Notes under the pieces: generated by a model | The model's database searches: none | The model's input: only the letters and a program-made list of their open reading frames with translations | What the model was told of the DNA's origin: nothing | Made by a program: the position numbers and the translations under genes | Shown: positions 1 through 7,324 of the stretch, in pieces | Numbering within the stretch: the first letter of the stretch is position 1 | Layout: the number at the start of each line of letters is the position of its first letter | Source of the DNA: SKVR01 sp964410015 | Lineage (GTDB): Bacteria; Bacteroidota; Bacteroidia; Bacteroidales; UBA7960 | Assembly: GCA_964410015.1 (NCBI GenBank) | Contig: CAYPFV010000071.1 | Coordinates: 1 to 15,599, forward strand | Length of the DNA stretch: 15,599 bases | Reading direction: 5' to 3'

Positions 1-93
1 TCAATCTGTGTCATCTGCGTTCCATTTATCTTAATCATCCTCGTGTGTGTCAAAAAACTTTGTCGTGGCTCGGTTCATCTGTTTATAATTTTC
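1..93 (+). repeat. Modular repeat: right arm of hairpin core plus linker module
   Basis: Positions 3-22 match the right arm of the hairpin core seen complete at 10432-10514 and 14246-14328; the left arm lies outside the window. Positions 31-93 are the linker module, containing CGTGTGTGTC and GGTTCATCTG followed by TTTATAATTT. The same linker recurs at 10356-10418, 10525-10572, 14171-14231 and 14337-14386, and inverted at 6900-6944 with a start piece at 7031-7050. No coding potential is evident. The element is cut by the window edge. Confidence 0.8.
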
Positions 94-130
94 AATATAT
101 TGATTAAGTGGCGCTTATGTTTCTTAATCT

Positions 131-213
131 GAACCCGATAATGTCAGCGCTACGCGCCTTTGGATTCACTGGTAACATTAGATTTCTACCATAATGTCAG
201 CGCTATGCGCTTT
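131..213 (+). repeat. REP-like palindrome block, copy 1
   Basis: This 83-bp block matches 10261-10343 at about 76 of 83 positions without gaps. It holds two direct copies of a short palindromic motif: AATGTCAGCGCTACGCGCC at 140-158, and a variant at 193-210. In both loci the block lies next to the linker module, so it is one of the exchangeable cores of the modular repeat. Whether a transposase of the REP-associated (RAYT) type mobilises it cannot be told here. Confidence 0.8.
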
Positions 214-270
214 ATCAATTGTTGTATTAGTTTTTTCATTAGAAAAAATGCTAATAAGAGCGGTTTGTCA

Positions 271-343
271 GGCGCGTAGCGCCGGTATTATGTTAGAATG
301 CACGCCAATCAAAGAGTTGAGTGAGGCGCGTAGCGCTGGCATT
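271..343 (-). repeat. Two inverted REP-like palindromes
   Basis: GGCGCGTAGCGCCGGTATT (271-289) and GGCGCGTAGCGCTGGCATT (325-343) are reverse-complement copies of the motifs at 140-158 and 193-210. Together they make a two-forward, two-reverse cluster that could fold into large hairpins. From 344 to 471 I see no gene, repeat or clear terminator. Confidence 0.75.
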
Positions 344-471
344 AGGGCATCTGTTTCTCGTCTGATGGCTCATCCGGCGGGTCGAATGCATTTGACTTGT
401 GAGTGAAATACATAATACAGAAACCTGATATTACAGTCTGATAGTCATTGTATTAAAAAACCGGGGAATTG

Positions 472-2139
472 TTATGAAGGATACTTTTGTTGGGAATCGT
501 TTTGGAGTGTAAAAGTAAAGACAGATCCTTTGCCTGGTTCACTTTCTGCCCAAATGTCTCCTCCCATTTTCAATACCATTTCACGGGCAATGATCAAACC
601 AAAGCCGGTACCTTTTTCTCCTTCTGTTCCTCGTGAGGTATAGCTTTTGTCGAGGGTGAATAGTTTTTCCATTATCTCGGGTTGCATGCCCACGCCTGTG
701 TCAGATACTTTTACGGCAATTTTTCCATTGTTTTGATTAGCCGAAATTTTAACCTGACCCTTTTTGGGGGTAAATTTTACTGCGTTGCTCACCAGGTTTT
801 GCACTACTGAAATAAGCATCAGGCGATCAGCAAAAGGATAAACATCTCGTTGGATTTCATTTGTAAGTGTTATCTCTTTTTTGGCAGCAACTCCGCTAAG
901 GAGTTTTACAATGGGTTCTAGTTCATCCGAAAGATTGAACGACATGGGCTGGTAGGGTATCTTTCCCAGTTCAAGGCGCGACCATTTGAGCAGGTTGTCA
1001 ACAAGGGTGTAAAGATCGCGTGTGGACTGGTGGATTTTATCGAGATAGTCCATGACTTCCTCTTTTTGCAGTTGATCATAATCTTCGATAAGCAGCTGGG
1101 TGTATCCTTTAATACCCAGAAACGGACCTCTCAGGTCATGAGAAATAATCGAAAGAAACTTATCCTTGCTTTCGTTGAGTTCTTTGAGTTCCTGGGCATA
1201 TTGCGTAAGTTTTTCCTGAGTTTGTTTTCTTTCGGTAATGTCGCGGGCTACGGTAACAATTATTTTTTCTTCTTCTATCTGAGTTAATCTTAAAAAAACT
1301 TCCACATCTATAATGGTTCCATCTTTTCTTTTATGTTTGGTTTCCAGGGTAAGGTCTTCCGCTTCTTCATCACCCGATATCTCATTTTTTTTAATTTTTG
1401 CCTGAATCAGTTTCTGAATATATCCGGTTGTATACAACTTATTGATATGCTCTGGTTTGAGCTTTAAAAACTCTTCGCGGGTAAAACCCAGGTTTTTGCA
1501 TGCCGATTCATTGACATCGATAAAATACCCGCTTTGAAAATCAATCAGGAAAATATTGTCTGCAGAGCTGTCTATGGCTGCTCTGAATCTTTTGAGCCTT
1601 TTTTCTATTTTTTTTCTTTCCGAAATGTCAATCAGTGCGGTTCTTATTCTGTAAGATTGATCGATGGCATCATAATCTCTGATGCTCTGTATCTGAGCAA
1701 AGAAATAATTTCCATTGCCCAGGTTTCTTATTTTCACCTCTATTGAATGCAAATCGTCAGAATTTATCACTTTTTGTGTATAAAAGTAAAATTCATCCTG
1801 AAAATCGGGATGAATAAACCTGGTGATTACCTTATCCTGTATCTCTTCCTTGGTGGTATTGAGCATAAAAGTAGCGGAAAAGTTGGTGTTCAGAATATTA
1901 AGGTTCTTGCCAAGTACCAAATACCCAACTGGTGCATGATCAAAAAGGTTTGTAAAGCGTTTGTGAGACAATTCCAGTTCATGGGCAGTGCGTCGCAACT
2001 CATCATTCTGCAACTCCAACTCGATCTGGTGTACTTGCAATTCGTGTACTATCTTATCAATATCTTTGTTTTCTTGTTTTTGGTTTTTTTCAATGGATTT
2101 GGCAATTTTTTCTGCCTCTTTTCTTAACTGATCCTGCAT
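472..2139 (-). CDS. PAS-domain sensor histidine kinase
   Basis: A 555-residue signalling kinase, probably cytoplasmic because no membrane segment or signal peptide is visible. An N-terminal helical stretch (about 1-60) carries the HELQVHQIELELQNDELR pattern found before PAS domains in many Bacteroidota kinases. Two PAS/PAC units follow: about 61-178, ending at DISERK, and about 182-308, ending at DITERK. A HisKA domain has phospho-acceptor H334 in SHDLRGPF. The HATPase domain shows an N-box (QNLVSNAVKFT, around 447-457), G1 DTGVGM (480-485) and G2 GTGFGL (510-515), so the catalytic set looks complete. There is no receiver domain and no response regulator next to it, so its partner is elsewhere. 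The stimulus is unknown. The ATG start has no obvious ribosome binding site, which is usual in this phylum. Confidence 0.93.
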   Translation of the reverse strand: MQDQLRKEAEKIAKSIEKNQKQENKDIDKIVHELQVHQIELELQNDELRRTAHELELSHKRFTNLFDHAPVGYLVLGKNLNILNTNFSATFMLNTTKEEIQDKVITRFIHPDFQDEFYFYTQKVINSDDLHSIEVKIRNLGNGNYFFAQIQSIRDYDAIDQSYRIRTALIDISERKKIEKRLKRFRAAIDSSADNIFLIDFQSGYFIDVNESACKNLGFTREEFLKLKPEHINKLYTTGYIQKLIQAKIKKNEISGDEEAEDLTLETKHKRKDGTIIDVEVFLRLTQIEEEKIIVTVARDITERKQTQEKLTQYAQELKELNESKDKFLSIISHDLRGPFLGIKGYTQLLIEDYDQLQKEEVMDYLDKIHQSTRDLYTLVDNLLKWSRLELGKIPYQPMSFNLSDELEPIVKLLSGVAAKKEITLTNEIQRDVYPFADRLMLISVVQNLVSNAVKFTPKKGQVKISANQNNGKIAVKVSDTGVGMQPEIMEKLFTLDKSYTSRGTEGEKGTGFGLIIAREMVLKMGGDIWAESEPGKGSVFTFTLQNDSQQKYPS

Positions 2140-2567
2140 AACTTAGCAAATACTTTACAATTTGAAACGAGTTTTCTTTTCAACAAAGTCTGGTTCTTTA
2201 ATTCTTTTAAGGCAACTGAATGCTTAAATAAAGATAGCAAAAATAAATATGAAAAGCGAAAGATGTTTTTTATTATTTATATATTTTTTGCTATAAAATT
2301 TTGATTAGCGACGATAAACCTTGTTTGGATTGAAGAAATCATTTTTTGCATGATTTTTTTCAATTTGCTAAACAATCGTCTCAACCGTTTTTATGACTTT
2401 CAGAATGCTGTTTTTTCTGTTTTCTGAAACTATTTCCTGATCAAAAAATTGTATGTATTGGGTATTGAACTGAAAAAAAATCATACTCAGTTACCAGCGT
2501 GCCAGGTTCTGCTTTTTTTAGTTACGAGGAATGCTCAATTTTCTGCTGGTGGGTCACTACTGGTGGG
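2140..2567. other. AT-rich intergenic region between two sensor genes
   Basis: This 428-bp gap separates the kinase from the upstream GAF/PAS gene. I see no ORF of substance, RNA gene or dispersed repeat. The only structure is a short tandem duplication at 2545-2570, where CTGGTGGGTCA occurs twice 14 bp apart; the second copy contains the stop codon of the GAF/PAS gene. No convincing terminator hairpin was found. Confidence 0.6.
2238..2245 (-). promoter_or_regulatory. Candidate -7 box for the histidine kinase
   Basis: On the minus strand this reads TATTTTTG, which fits the Bacteroidota primary-sigma -7 consensus TAnnTTTG. It would give a 5' leader of roughly 90 bases. The -33 region is weak (TTTCG at the right distance), and the stretch is very AT-rich, so a chance match is quite possible. 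Confidence 0.3.
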
Positions 2568-4856
2568 TCAGAATAGTTCAACGGAAATATTTTGTATGAA
2601 AGCGGTATAGGTGTACTCATTCCCAATTTTAACTTCTGTAAGGGTAAGCAGAACAGGAATTTTTTCACCGGCATTGTTTTCTATGTTTACCTCGGTTCGG
2701 TTTCCTTTTAAATGGTTCTGATCAGATTGCAGAAACTGGAAAACTTTCCCATCTTTCAAAGTATCGTAGGGTTTTGGCAGAATAAGTTTTACACTTTTGC
2801 CCAATACCCTGTGTCGTGGTATGCCCCAAAGTTGTTCTGCTGCTTTGTTAAACAGTTCAATTTTTTCTTCCTGATTGATGGTTACAATGGCGTCTAGTGC
2901 TCCTTCAAGGGTTTTTTCATTTCTTACTTTTACACTTTGAATTTCCTTGATGTTTTGTTCTGTTTTTTCAATAAACTCCTGGTGTTGCTTTTTGATCTCT
3001 TCCTGTTGTTTCAGCAGTTGCTCCTCTTGTTGTTTCAGGAGTTTGTTCTGACGTTCGTTTTCGAGTTCTACCTGTTTTTTCTGGGTAATATCGGAGGCAA
3101 GATAAATGATCTTGGATACTTCTCCGTACATATCTCTCACTGCATTATACGATCCTTGTATCCACTTTTCTTTTCCAGATTGTGTTTTGAGTTTAAAGTC
3201 GGTTTCAAAAGGGATTCCTTTTAATATATTGCTCCAGATGGTTTTGAATTTGCTTTTGTTTTCTTCTTCAACAAAGGAAAAAACCGAATATTTATGTATG
3301 TTATCCGGATGTATTTCGCTTAATTCATGGAATTTAGGATTGGCTTCCAGTATGTTACCTTCCAGGTTGAATTCTATTTTCAGGTTGTTTTTGTTCAGGG
3401 CATCGATCTGTGATTCATAATCGAGGTTTTGTTTTTTTTGCTCGGTTATATCAATACCCAGAAACAGAATTTTATCTATGGAACCATCATCATTTCTCAC
3501 GCAAGTATAGGTAGCCATCGACCAGAAATCTTTTCCTTGTTTGGTAACGTGCTTCATATCACCTTCAAAGTGTTTACCACCTTTCGAGAGGGTATCCCAG
3601 ATTTTAAAAAACCAATCTCTGTCTTTTTCATTGATGAAAATAGAGATGTGCTTTCCTACTATTTCCTGGCTGCTGTTGTATCCGAGTTTGTTGAGGAAAC
3701 GTGTGTTGGCATAGATCAGCACACCATCGGTATTGTATTCTGCTCTTACCAGGGTGTGGTTAACGGCATTAGTGAAATTTGCCAGCAGTTCGCCCTGTTT
3801 GGCAGCTTCTTCTTTTGCATAGCTGAGTTCTTCCATATTCCGGCGCATCTCATCTTCCTGCGATGCCAGAATCTTACTTTGCTCCTGACTTTCTTTGAGT
3901 AATTTGGCTGTCTGAAGATTGATCTTTACGCTTGAGATCACAGAGGCGATACTTTCTGCCAGTTTTTCAAGAAAATCAATTTCAAATTTTTCAAACTCTT
4001 TCAAAGAAGCCAACTCTATTACACCATGCACTTCTTCGTTTAGCTTCAGAGGTATCAAAATCAGGCAGTTGGGTTTGGTTTCGCCCAACCCGGAGGTGAT
4101 TGTGACATGCTCCCGGGGTACATCGGTAATGAAAATAGTTTGTTTTTCGAGCGCGCAGGCACCCACAAGTCCTTCTTCCAGTTCAATTCTTTTTTGCAAA
4201 AACTTTTTTCTGTTGTAGGCATAACAGGCAGTAAGTTCAAAATGCTTGTCTTCAGGGTTGTTATCGTTAATTAAAAAAAATCCTCCTTGCCTGGCATCTA
4301 CATAATTGACCAGATTGCTCAATATGTTGTAAGACAATTCCTGAATATTATCATTGTTTTTTCGCAGAATATCGCCAAATTTGGCTAATCCTTCCGTAGT
4401 CCAGTTTTGTTGTTGTTCTGTTTTTCTCCTTTTCTCCTCTTCCTGGCGGTTTTTTCTGAGGTATTCTCTCAACTTGAGCAATGAGTGCCCGATATGATCG
4501 TCATCTTTATCGCTGCTGTCTATAGTATATTCACTTTCAAAATTACCTGAAGCAATACTTTCAGTAAACTCTAAAATGTTTTTGTTTTTGGTATTTTGTT
4601 TTTCCCGGGCGATGAGGGTTTCTCTTTTTAATTTGGTTATCCGTTTGTTTATACGGTAAGCCAGGTAGGCAAAAAGAAAGGGTAAAAGGTCGAGAAAATA
4701 AAGTACGGGGTATGCGTCATGTAACTGTATGAAAGTTTGAAATTGAAAAGATTGTGAAGATTTCAGTGTTTCTGTGAGCATAAATATCAATGGGAAGAAA
4801 ATACCTGCTATAAACCCTCCTGTTGTGTACTTGTTAAAAATTCCTCTTTCCTTCAT
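2568..4856 (-). CDS. Membrane GAF/triple-PAS sensor protein without output domain
   Basis: A sensor-type protein of 762 residues from the ATG at 4856, or 780 from the ATG at 4910. Positions below use the 780 numbering. Two hydrophobic segments, about 30-48 and 67-86, flank a short loop and suggest a membrane anchor. A HAMP-like or helical linker follows (about 88-170), then a GAF domain (about 180-330), a coiled coil (335-375), PAS 1 (about 378-492, ending DITEQK), PAS 2 (about 500-612, ending DITQKK), a long Gln/Glu/Lys coiled coil (613-660), and PAS 3 (about 662-780). The protein ends at PAS 3: there is no histidine kinase, GGDEF, phosphatase or DNA-binding domain. It may signal through a partner, possibly the neighbouring kinase. 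I chose the internal start because the upstream ATG lies inside a palindrome close to the probable transcription start. Confidence 0.85.
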   Translation of the reverse strand: MKERGIFNKYTTGGFIAGIFFPLIFMLTETLKSSQSFQFQTFIQLHDAYPVLYFLDLLPFLFAYLAYRINKRITKLKRETLIAREKQNTKNKNILEFTESIASGNFESEYTIDSSDKDDDHIGHSLLKLREYLRKNRQEEEKRRKTEQQQNWTTEGLAKFGDILRKNNDNIQELSYNILSNLVNYVDARQGGFFLINDNNPEDKHFELTACYAYNRKKFLQKRIELEEGLVGACALEKQTIFITDVPREHVTITSGLGETKPNCLILIPLKLNEEVHGVIELASLKEFEKFEIDFLEKLAESIASVISSVKINLQTAKLLKESQEQSKILASQEDEMRRNMEELSYAKEEAAKQGELLANFTNAVNHTLVRAEYNTDGVLIYANTRFLNKLGYNSSQEIVGKHISIFINEKDRDWFFKIWDTLSKGGKHFEGDMKHVTKQGKDFWSMATYTCVRNDDGSIDKILFLGIDITEQKKQNLDYESQIDALNKNNLKIEFNLEGNILEANPKFHELSEIHPDNIHKYSVFSFVEEENKSKFKTIWSNILKGIPFETDFKLKTQSGKEKWIQGSYNAVRDMYGEVSKIIYLASDITQKKQVELENERQNKLLKQQEEQLLKQQEEIKKQHQEFIEKTEQNIKEIQSVKVRNEKTLEGALDAIVTINQEEKIELFNKAAEQLWGIPRHRVLGKSVKLILPKPYDTLKDGKVFQFLQSDQNHLKGNRTEVNIENNAGEKIPVLLTLTEVKIGNEYTYTAFIQNISVELF

Positions 4857-4891
4857 TTTGTATGATAAATTGAATAGTACAAATGACTTTT

Positions 4892-4912
4892 CAATGCATT
4901 TCTTATGCATTG
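4892..4912. promoter_or_regulatory. Perfect palindrome, possible operator
   Basis: CAATGCAT and ATGCATTG form a perfect 8-bp inverted repeat around a 5-base centre (4900-4904). It lies just downstream of the -7 box at 4918-4925 and covers the first possible ATG of the GAF/PAS gene. A dimeric regulator could bind here, or the transcript could fold here. No regulator is identified. Confidence 0.45.
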
Positions 4913-4917
4913 GAAAA

Positions 4918-4925
4918 CAAATTTA
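4918..4925 (-). promoter_or_regulatory. Candidate -7 box for the GAF/PAS gene
   Basis: The minus strand reads TAAATTTG, an exact fit to the Bacteroidota TAnnTTTG box. The transcription start would fall near 4910-4913, leaving about a 55-base leader before the ATG at 4856. No good -33 TTTG is present 19-21 bases upstream. Confidence 0.4.
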
Positions 4926-5015
4926 TAGAAATAATAAACTCATAAACTACGTGTAACTTGGTTTTCGGTATAAATCTTATTTTTTCCATGAAAAGGTAAG
5001 TGGTATTTTATTTAA

Positions 5016-5147
5016 TGAGTCCAATCTGAAAAGTTTATTATCCTCAAATTACACAAATTAACACTAATTTATATCGTTGATTACCAGATTGTTAAGAATT
5101 TAATGTTTTCACTAATGAATTAAAAATGACTTTTCGGAGCAGATTCA
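5016..5147. mobile_element. MITE-like element, copy A
   Basis: A 132-bp non-coding element with imperfect 18-bp terminal inverted repeats: TGAGTCCAATCTGAAAAG at 5016-5033, and at 5130-5147 a sequence whose reverse complement matches at 13 of 18 positions. A 4-bp direct repeat TTAA flanks it (5012-5015 and 5148-5151), as expected for a transposon target duplication. It is about 88% identical to copy B at 14556-14696, apart from a 9-bp unit present only in B. It sits 8 bp past the stop codon of the FAH gene. No transposase is encoded, so it would have to be moved in trans. Confidence 0.75.
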
Positions 5148-5155
5148 TTAATGGC

Positions 5156-5767
5156 TCATTTTATTTTCAGTTCCAACAGTTTTGTATCTTCAATATATGC
5201 AGACAAAAGGTCGCCTATGCTCACAGGGCCAACGCCTGCGGGCGTTCCGGTAAAGATCAGATCGCCTGTTTTTAAGGTGATAAAACGGGAGACATAGGCA
5301 ATGATTTTTTCAAAATGAAAGATCATCATGCCCGAATTACCTTTTTGTACAATTTGATTGTTTTTTTCTAAATGGAAATGAATGTCGTAGAGGTCTTTAA
5401 AATCTTCTTTGGGAATAAACCTACTGTGGGGTGCCGAACCGTCAAAAGCTTTGGCAATTTCCCAGGGCAAACCCTTTTCTTTACATTTTTGCTGTACGTC
5501 GCGTGCAGTAAAATCGATGCCTATGCCAATACCATCATAATAGGTGTGTGCAAATTTTTCCTGAATATGTTTTCCTACCTTGCATACCTGCAATACCAAT
5601 TCCACCTCAAAATGAATATCTTTAGAAAAATCAGGATAAAAAAAAGGTAAACCTTTTCTGATGATTGCCGTTTCCGGTTTCATAAAAAAAACCGGTTCTG
5701 AAGGTATGGGGTTGTTGAGTTCGTGGGCATGCTCAATATAATTCCTTCCTATGCAAATTATCTTCAT
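5156..5767 (-). CDS. FAH-family hydrolase/decarboxylase, FAHD1-like
   Basis: A 203-residue fumarylacetoacetate-hydrolase-fold enzyme, full length for the short, FAHD1/YcgM-type members. Metal ligands expected in the family are visible as E54 and E56 (HFEVEL) and D85 (GIDFTARD). The N-terminal GRNYIEHAHE contains the H-x-x-E pair (H13, E16) that in human FAHD1 supports acylpyruvase/oxaloacetate decarboxylase activity. GLPWEIAKAFDGSAP (99-113) and TGTPAGVG (173-180) are further family motifs. The closest functional guess is hydrolysis of acylpyruvates or decarboxylation/tautomerisation of oxaloacetate in the cytoplasm; annotations as 2-hydroxyhepta-2,4-diene-1,7-dioate isomerase are also common for this fold. 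The substrate cannot be fixed from sequence. There is no catabolic cluster around it, which argues for a housekeeping clean-up role. It is separated by 156 bp from the exonuclease gene. Confidence 0.9.
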   Translation of the reverse strand: MKIICIGRNYIEHAHELNNPIPSEPVFFMKPETAIIRKGLPFFYPDFSKDIHFEVELVLQVCKVGKHIQEKFAHTYYDGIGIGIDFTARDVQQKCKEKGLPWEIAKAFDGSAPHSRFIPKEDFKDLYDIHFHLEKNNQIVQKGNSGMMIFHFEKIIAYVSRFITLKTGDLIFTGTPAGVGPVSIGDLLSAYIEDTKLLELKIK

Positions 5768-5824
5768 GTGTTTTGTTTGCTTTTATGCTTTCTTGTTTCT
5801 GATCAATATGGTGTTGGGATCTCT

Positions 5825-5847
5825 TTGTTGAAGGATGTTTTCAACAA
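5825..5847. other. Perfect hairpin in the FAH upstream region
   Basis: TTGTTGAA and TTCAACAA form an 8-bp perfect stem with a 7-base loop (5833-5839), about 58 bp before the FAH start. It lacks a T-run on the minus-strand side, so it is not a classical terminator. It could be a leader structure or an operator. Confidence 0.35.
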
Positions 5848-5862
5848 TCATGATGGTTTGTT

Positions 5863-5884
5863 AAAATCTGTAGCGACAGATTTT
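5863..5884 (-). terminator. Possible terminator of the exonuclease gene
   Basis: AAAATCTGT and ACAGATTTT make a perfect 9-bp stem with a 4-base loop (5872-5875), 40 bp past the exonuclease stop. In the minus direction the stem ends in four T residues, which is short for an intrinsic terminator, and the stem is AT-rich. The plus direction has five T residues. Confidence 0.4.
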
Positions 5885-5923
5885 TGATTGCCGTGTACAA
5901 AAGCATTTAGGGTACATCCTTCA

Positions 5924-6754
5924 TTATTGCTTTTTTAAGATCATGTTGCTGTTTTCAAACCCTTTGAATTTGATCTCTTTCAGCACATTTTTAGTATAGA
6001 GAGGGAAATCGGCATTCATGATCCAGTCATAGTATTGAGGCTCTTTTTTTAACACCTGTTCTACGGTTTTCCCCTTATGTTTTCCGAAATTAAAGGTCTC
6101 TTTACCCTGTGCGTTAAAAACAATGTGTCCTACCAGGTCTACATTGCGGTGGTTATAAGAAAATTCATAAAGCGCGTTTATGTCATTTTTTATGGGTTTG
6201 GTTACCTTTCCATCTTTATCGGTATATTCGGTATCTTTATATCTTTCAATTTGCGAAACCAGTATTTCATAGGTTGCTATGGTATCTGCTTCTGCTGTGT
6301 GGGCGTCAACCAGTTCTTTTCCACAATAAAACTTATAGGCTGCTTTTAATGTGCGGGGTTCCATTTTATGAAAGATGTTTTGAACGTCAACCAGTTTTCG
6401 GTTTTTGAGGTCGAAATCAATATTGCTCCTCATAAATTCCTCAATAAGCATGGGAACATCAAATTTGTTGGAATTGTATCCAGCCAGGTCGCAATTTTTC
6501 AAAAAATCATTCAACGACTTAGATATCTGCTTAAAAGTGGGTTCGTTGGCAACATCTTCATTGGAAATGCCATGTATAGCGGTTATCTCGGGTGGGATAG
6601 GGATCAGCGGGTTGATCCTTCTCAATTTGGTTTCTGAAGTGCCATCGGGCATCACTTTGTAAATGCATATTTCTACAATTCTGTCTTTTACAACATTGGT
6701 ACCTGTGCTTTCAATATCAAAAAATGCAATAGGACGCTCTAAGTTTAAATCCAT
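5924..6754 (-). CDS. DnaQ-fold 3'-5' exonuclease with C-terminal GKHKGK domain
   Basis: A 276-residue protein of the DEDDh exonuclease superfamily (DnaQ/ExoX-like). The nuclease domain spans about 8-170. Exo I is FDIES, with D13 and E15. Exo II is AGYNSNKFDVPML, with D99. Exo III is HTAEAD, with H152 and D157. All four acidic residues and the histidine are therefore present. HGISNEDV (61-68) is the usual motif after Exo I. The C-terminal part (about 205-255) contains FNFGKHKGKTVEQV and YYDWIMNADFP, a small domain often appended to such exonucleases in Bacteroidota and resembling the tail of exodeoxyribonuclease X. The likely role is trimming of 3' DNA (or RNA) ends in repair or turnover. It is too short and lacks the partners to be called the replicative proofreading subunit. 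Confidence 0.9.
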   Translation of the reverse strand: MDLNLERPIAFFDIESTGTNVVKDRIVEICIYKVMPDGTSETKLRRINPLIPIPPEITAIHGISNEDVANEPTFKQISKSLNDFLKNCDLAGYNSNKFDVPMLIEEFMRSNIDFDLKNRKLVDVQNIFHKMEPRTLKAAYKFYCGKELVDAHTAEADTIATYEILVSQIERYKDTEYTDKDGKVTKPIKNDINALYEFSYNHRNVDLVGHIVFNAQGKETFNFGKHKGKTVEQVLKKEPQYYDWIMNADFPLYTKNVLKEIKFKGFENSNMILKKQ

Positions 6755-6899
6755 TATAGGAATTTTTTTGAGGTTAAAAAATGGTTTTGATATGCGAAAT
6801 TACAAAATCAGTTGGGAAAATGAGGTATTAATTCCTGCGAATACAAAACAGTAGTTCGTTTTTGCAAGAAAATGCCAATACTGCGTTATTCTCGTTTTA

Positions 6900-7050
6900 G
6901 AACCGAGCCATGACAAAGATTATGACACACACGTACATGATTATAATGCAGGGCATGTAAAGCATGCAGTCAGACTGTTAGCGAGCCCCCCGTAAGAAAA
7001 GAACGGGGCAGGCATCTGACCTATTTAATCAAATTATAAACAGATGAACC
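6900..7050 (-). repeat. Modular repeat, inverted copy with GC-rich stem-loop core
   Basis: Read on the minus strand from 7050, the element starts with GGTTCATCTG followed by TTTATAATTT (7031-7050). It ends with the CGTGTGTGTC…GGTTC linker at 6900-6944. The core between differs from the other copies and folds: an outer stem GTCAGA (6969-6974) pairs with TCTGAC (7015-7020), and an inner stem CCCCGT (6988-6993) pairs with ACGGGG (7003-7008) around a purine-rich loop. The rest of the 6755-7262 gap shows no gene. The upstream part of the exonuclease gene (6755-6899) holds no clear promoter box. Confidence 0.7.
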
Positions 7051-7266
7051 AGTCATTTACAAAAAGTAAACTCCTTAGATTCAAAAACTTCGAAAGCCTT
7101 GTCTTTGACGGTTTCTTATCAAAGACACAAAAAATAAGGGTTTTCTTGCAAGCACTAGTAGTTAGTAATTTTTTTACAATCACCCTGGCCGCAGTTCAAC
7201 CCCGATGGTAAAATCAGTGCATGAAGAATTTTGCCGGATAATATTGCAGAAAGTACTATGTTAAAA

Positions 7267-7304
7267 AAAAAAGACCTCCACACCCTGGGCGCGAGGTCTT
7301 TTTT
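7267..7304 (-). terminator. clpB: Intrinsic terminator of clpB
   Basis: A perfect 12-bp stem (7267-7278 with 7293-7304) contains AAGACCTC/GAGGTCTT and a 14-base loop. On the minus strand the stem ends in a run of about ten T residues (complement of 7263-7272). It lies 20 bp past the clpB stop codon. A T-run of six on the plus strand means it could act in both directions. Confidence 0.85.
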
Positions 7305-7324
7305 GCTATAAAGCAGGTTTCTGA

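Noticed and set aside
194..406. A 70-residue plus-strand ORF near the left edge
   Set aside because: It is made of the REP-like palindromes (its repeated ARSAGI segments are the translated motif) and has no homology-like features.
6900..7050. Integron-like cassette array with attC sites
   Set aside because: The linkers separate non-coding cores, but I find no attC core-site pattern (GTTRRRY with an inverted partner) and no integrase gene, and the copies are scattered between housekeeping genes.
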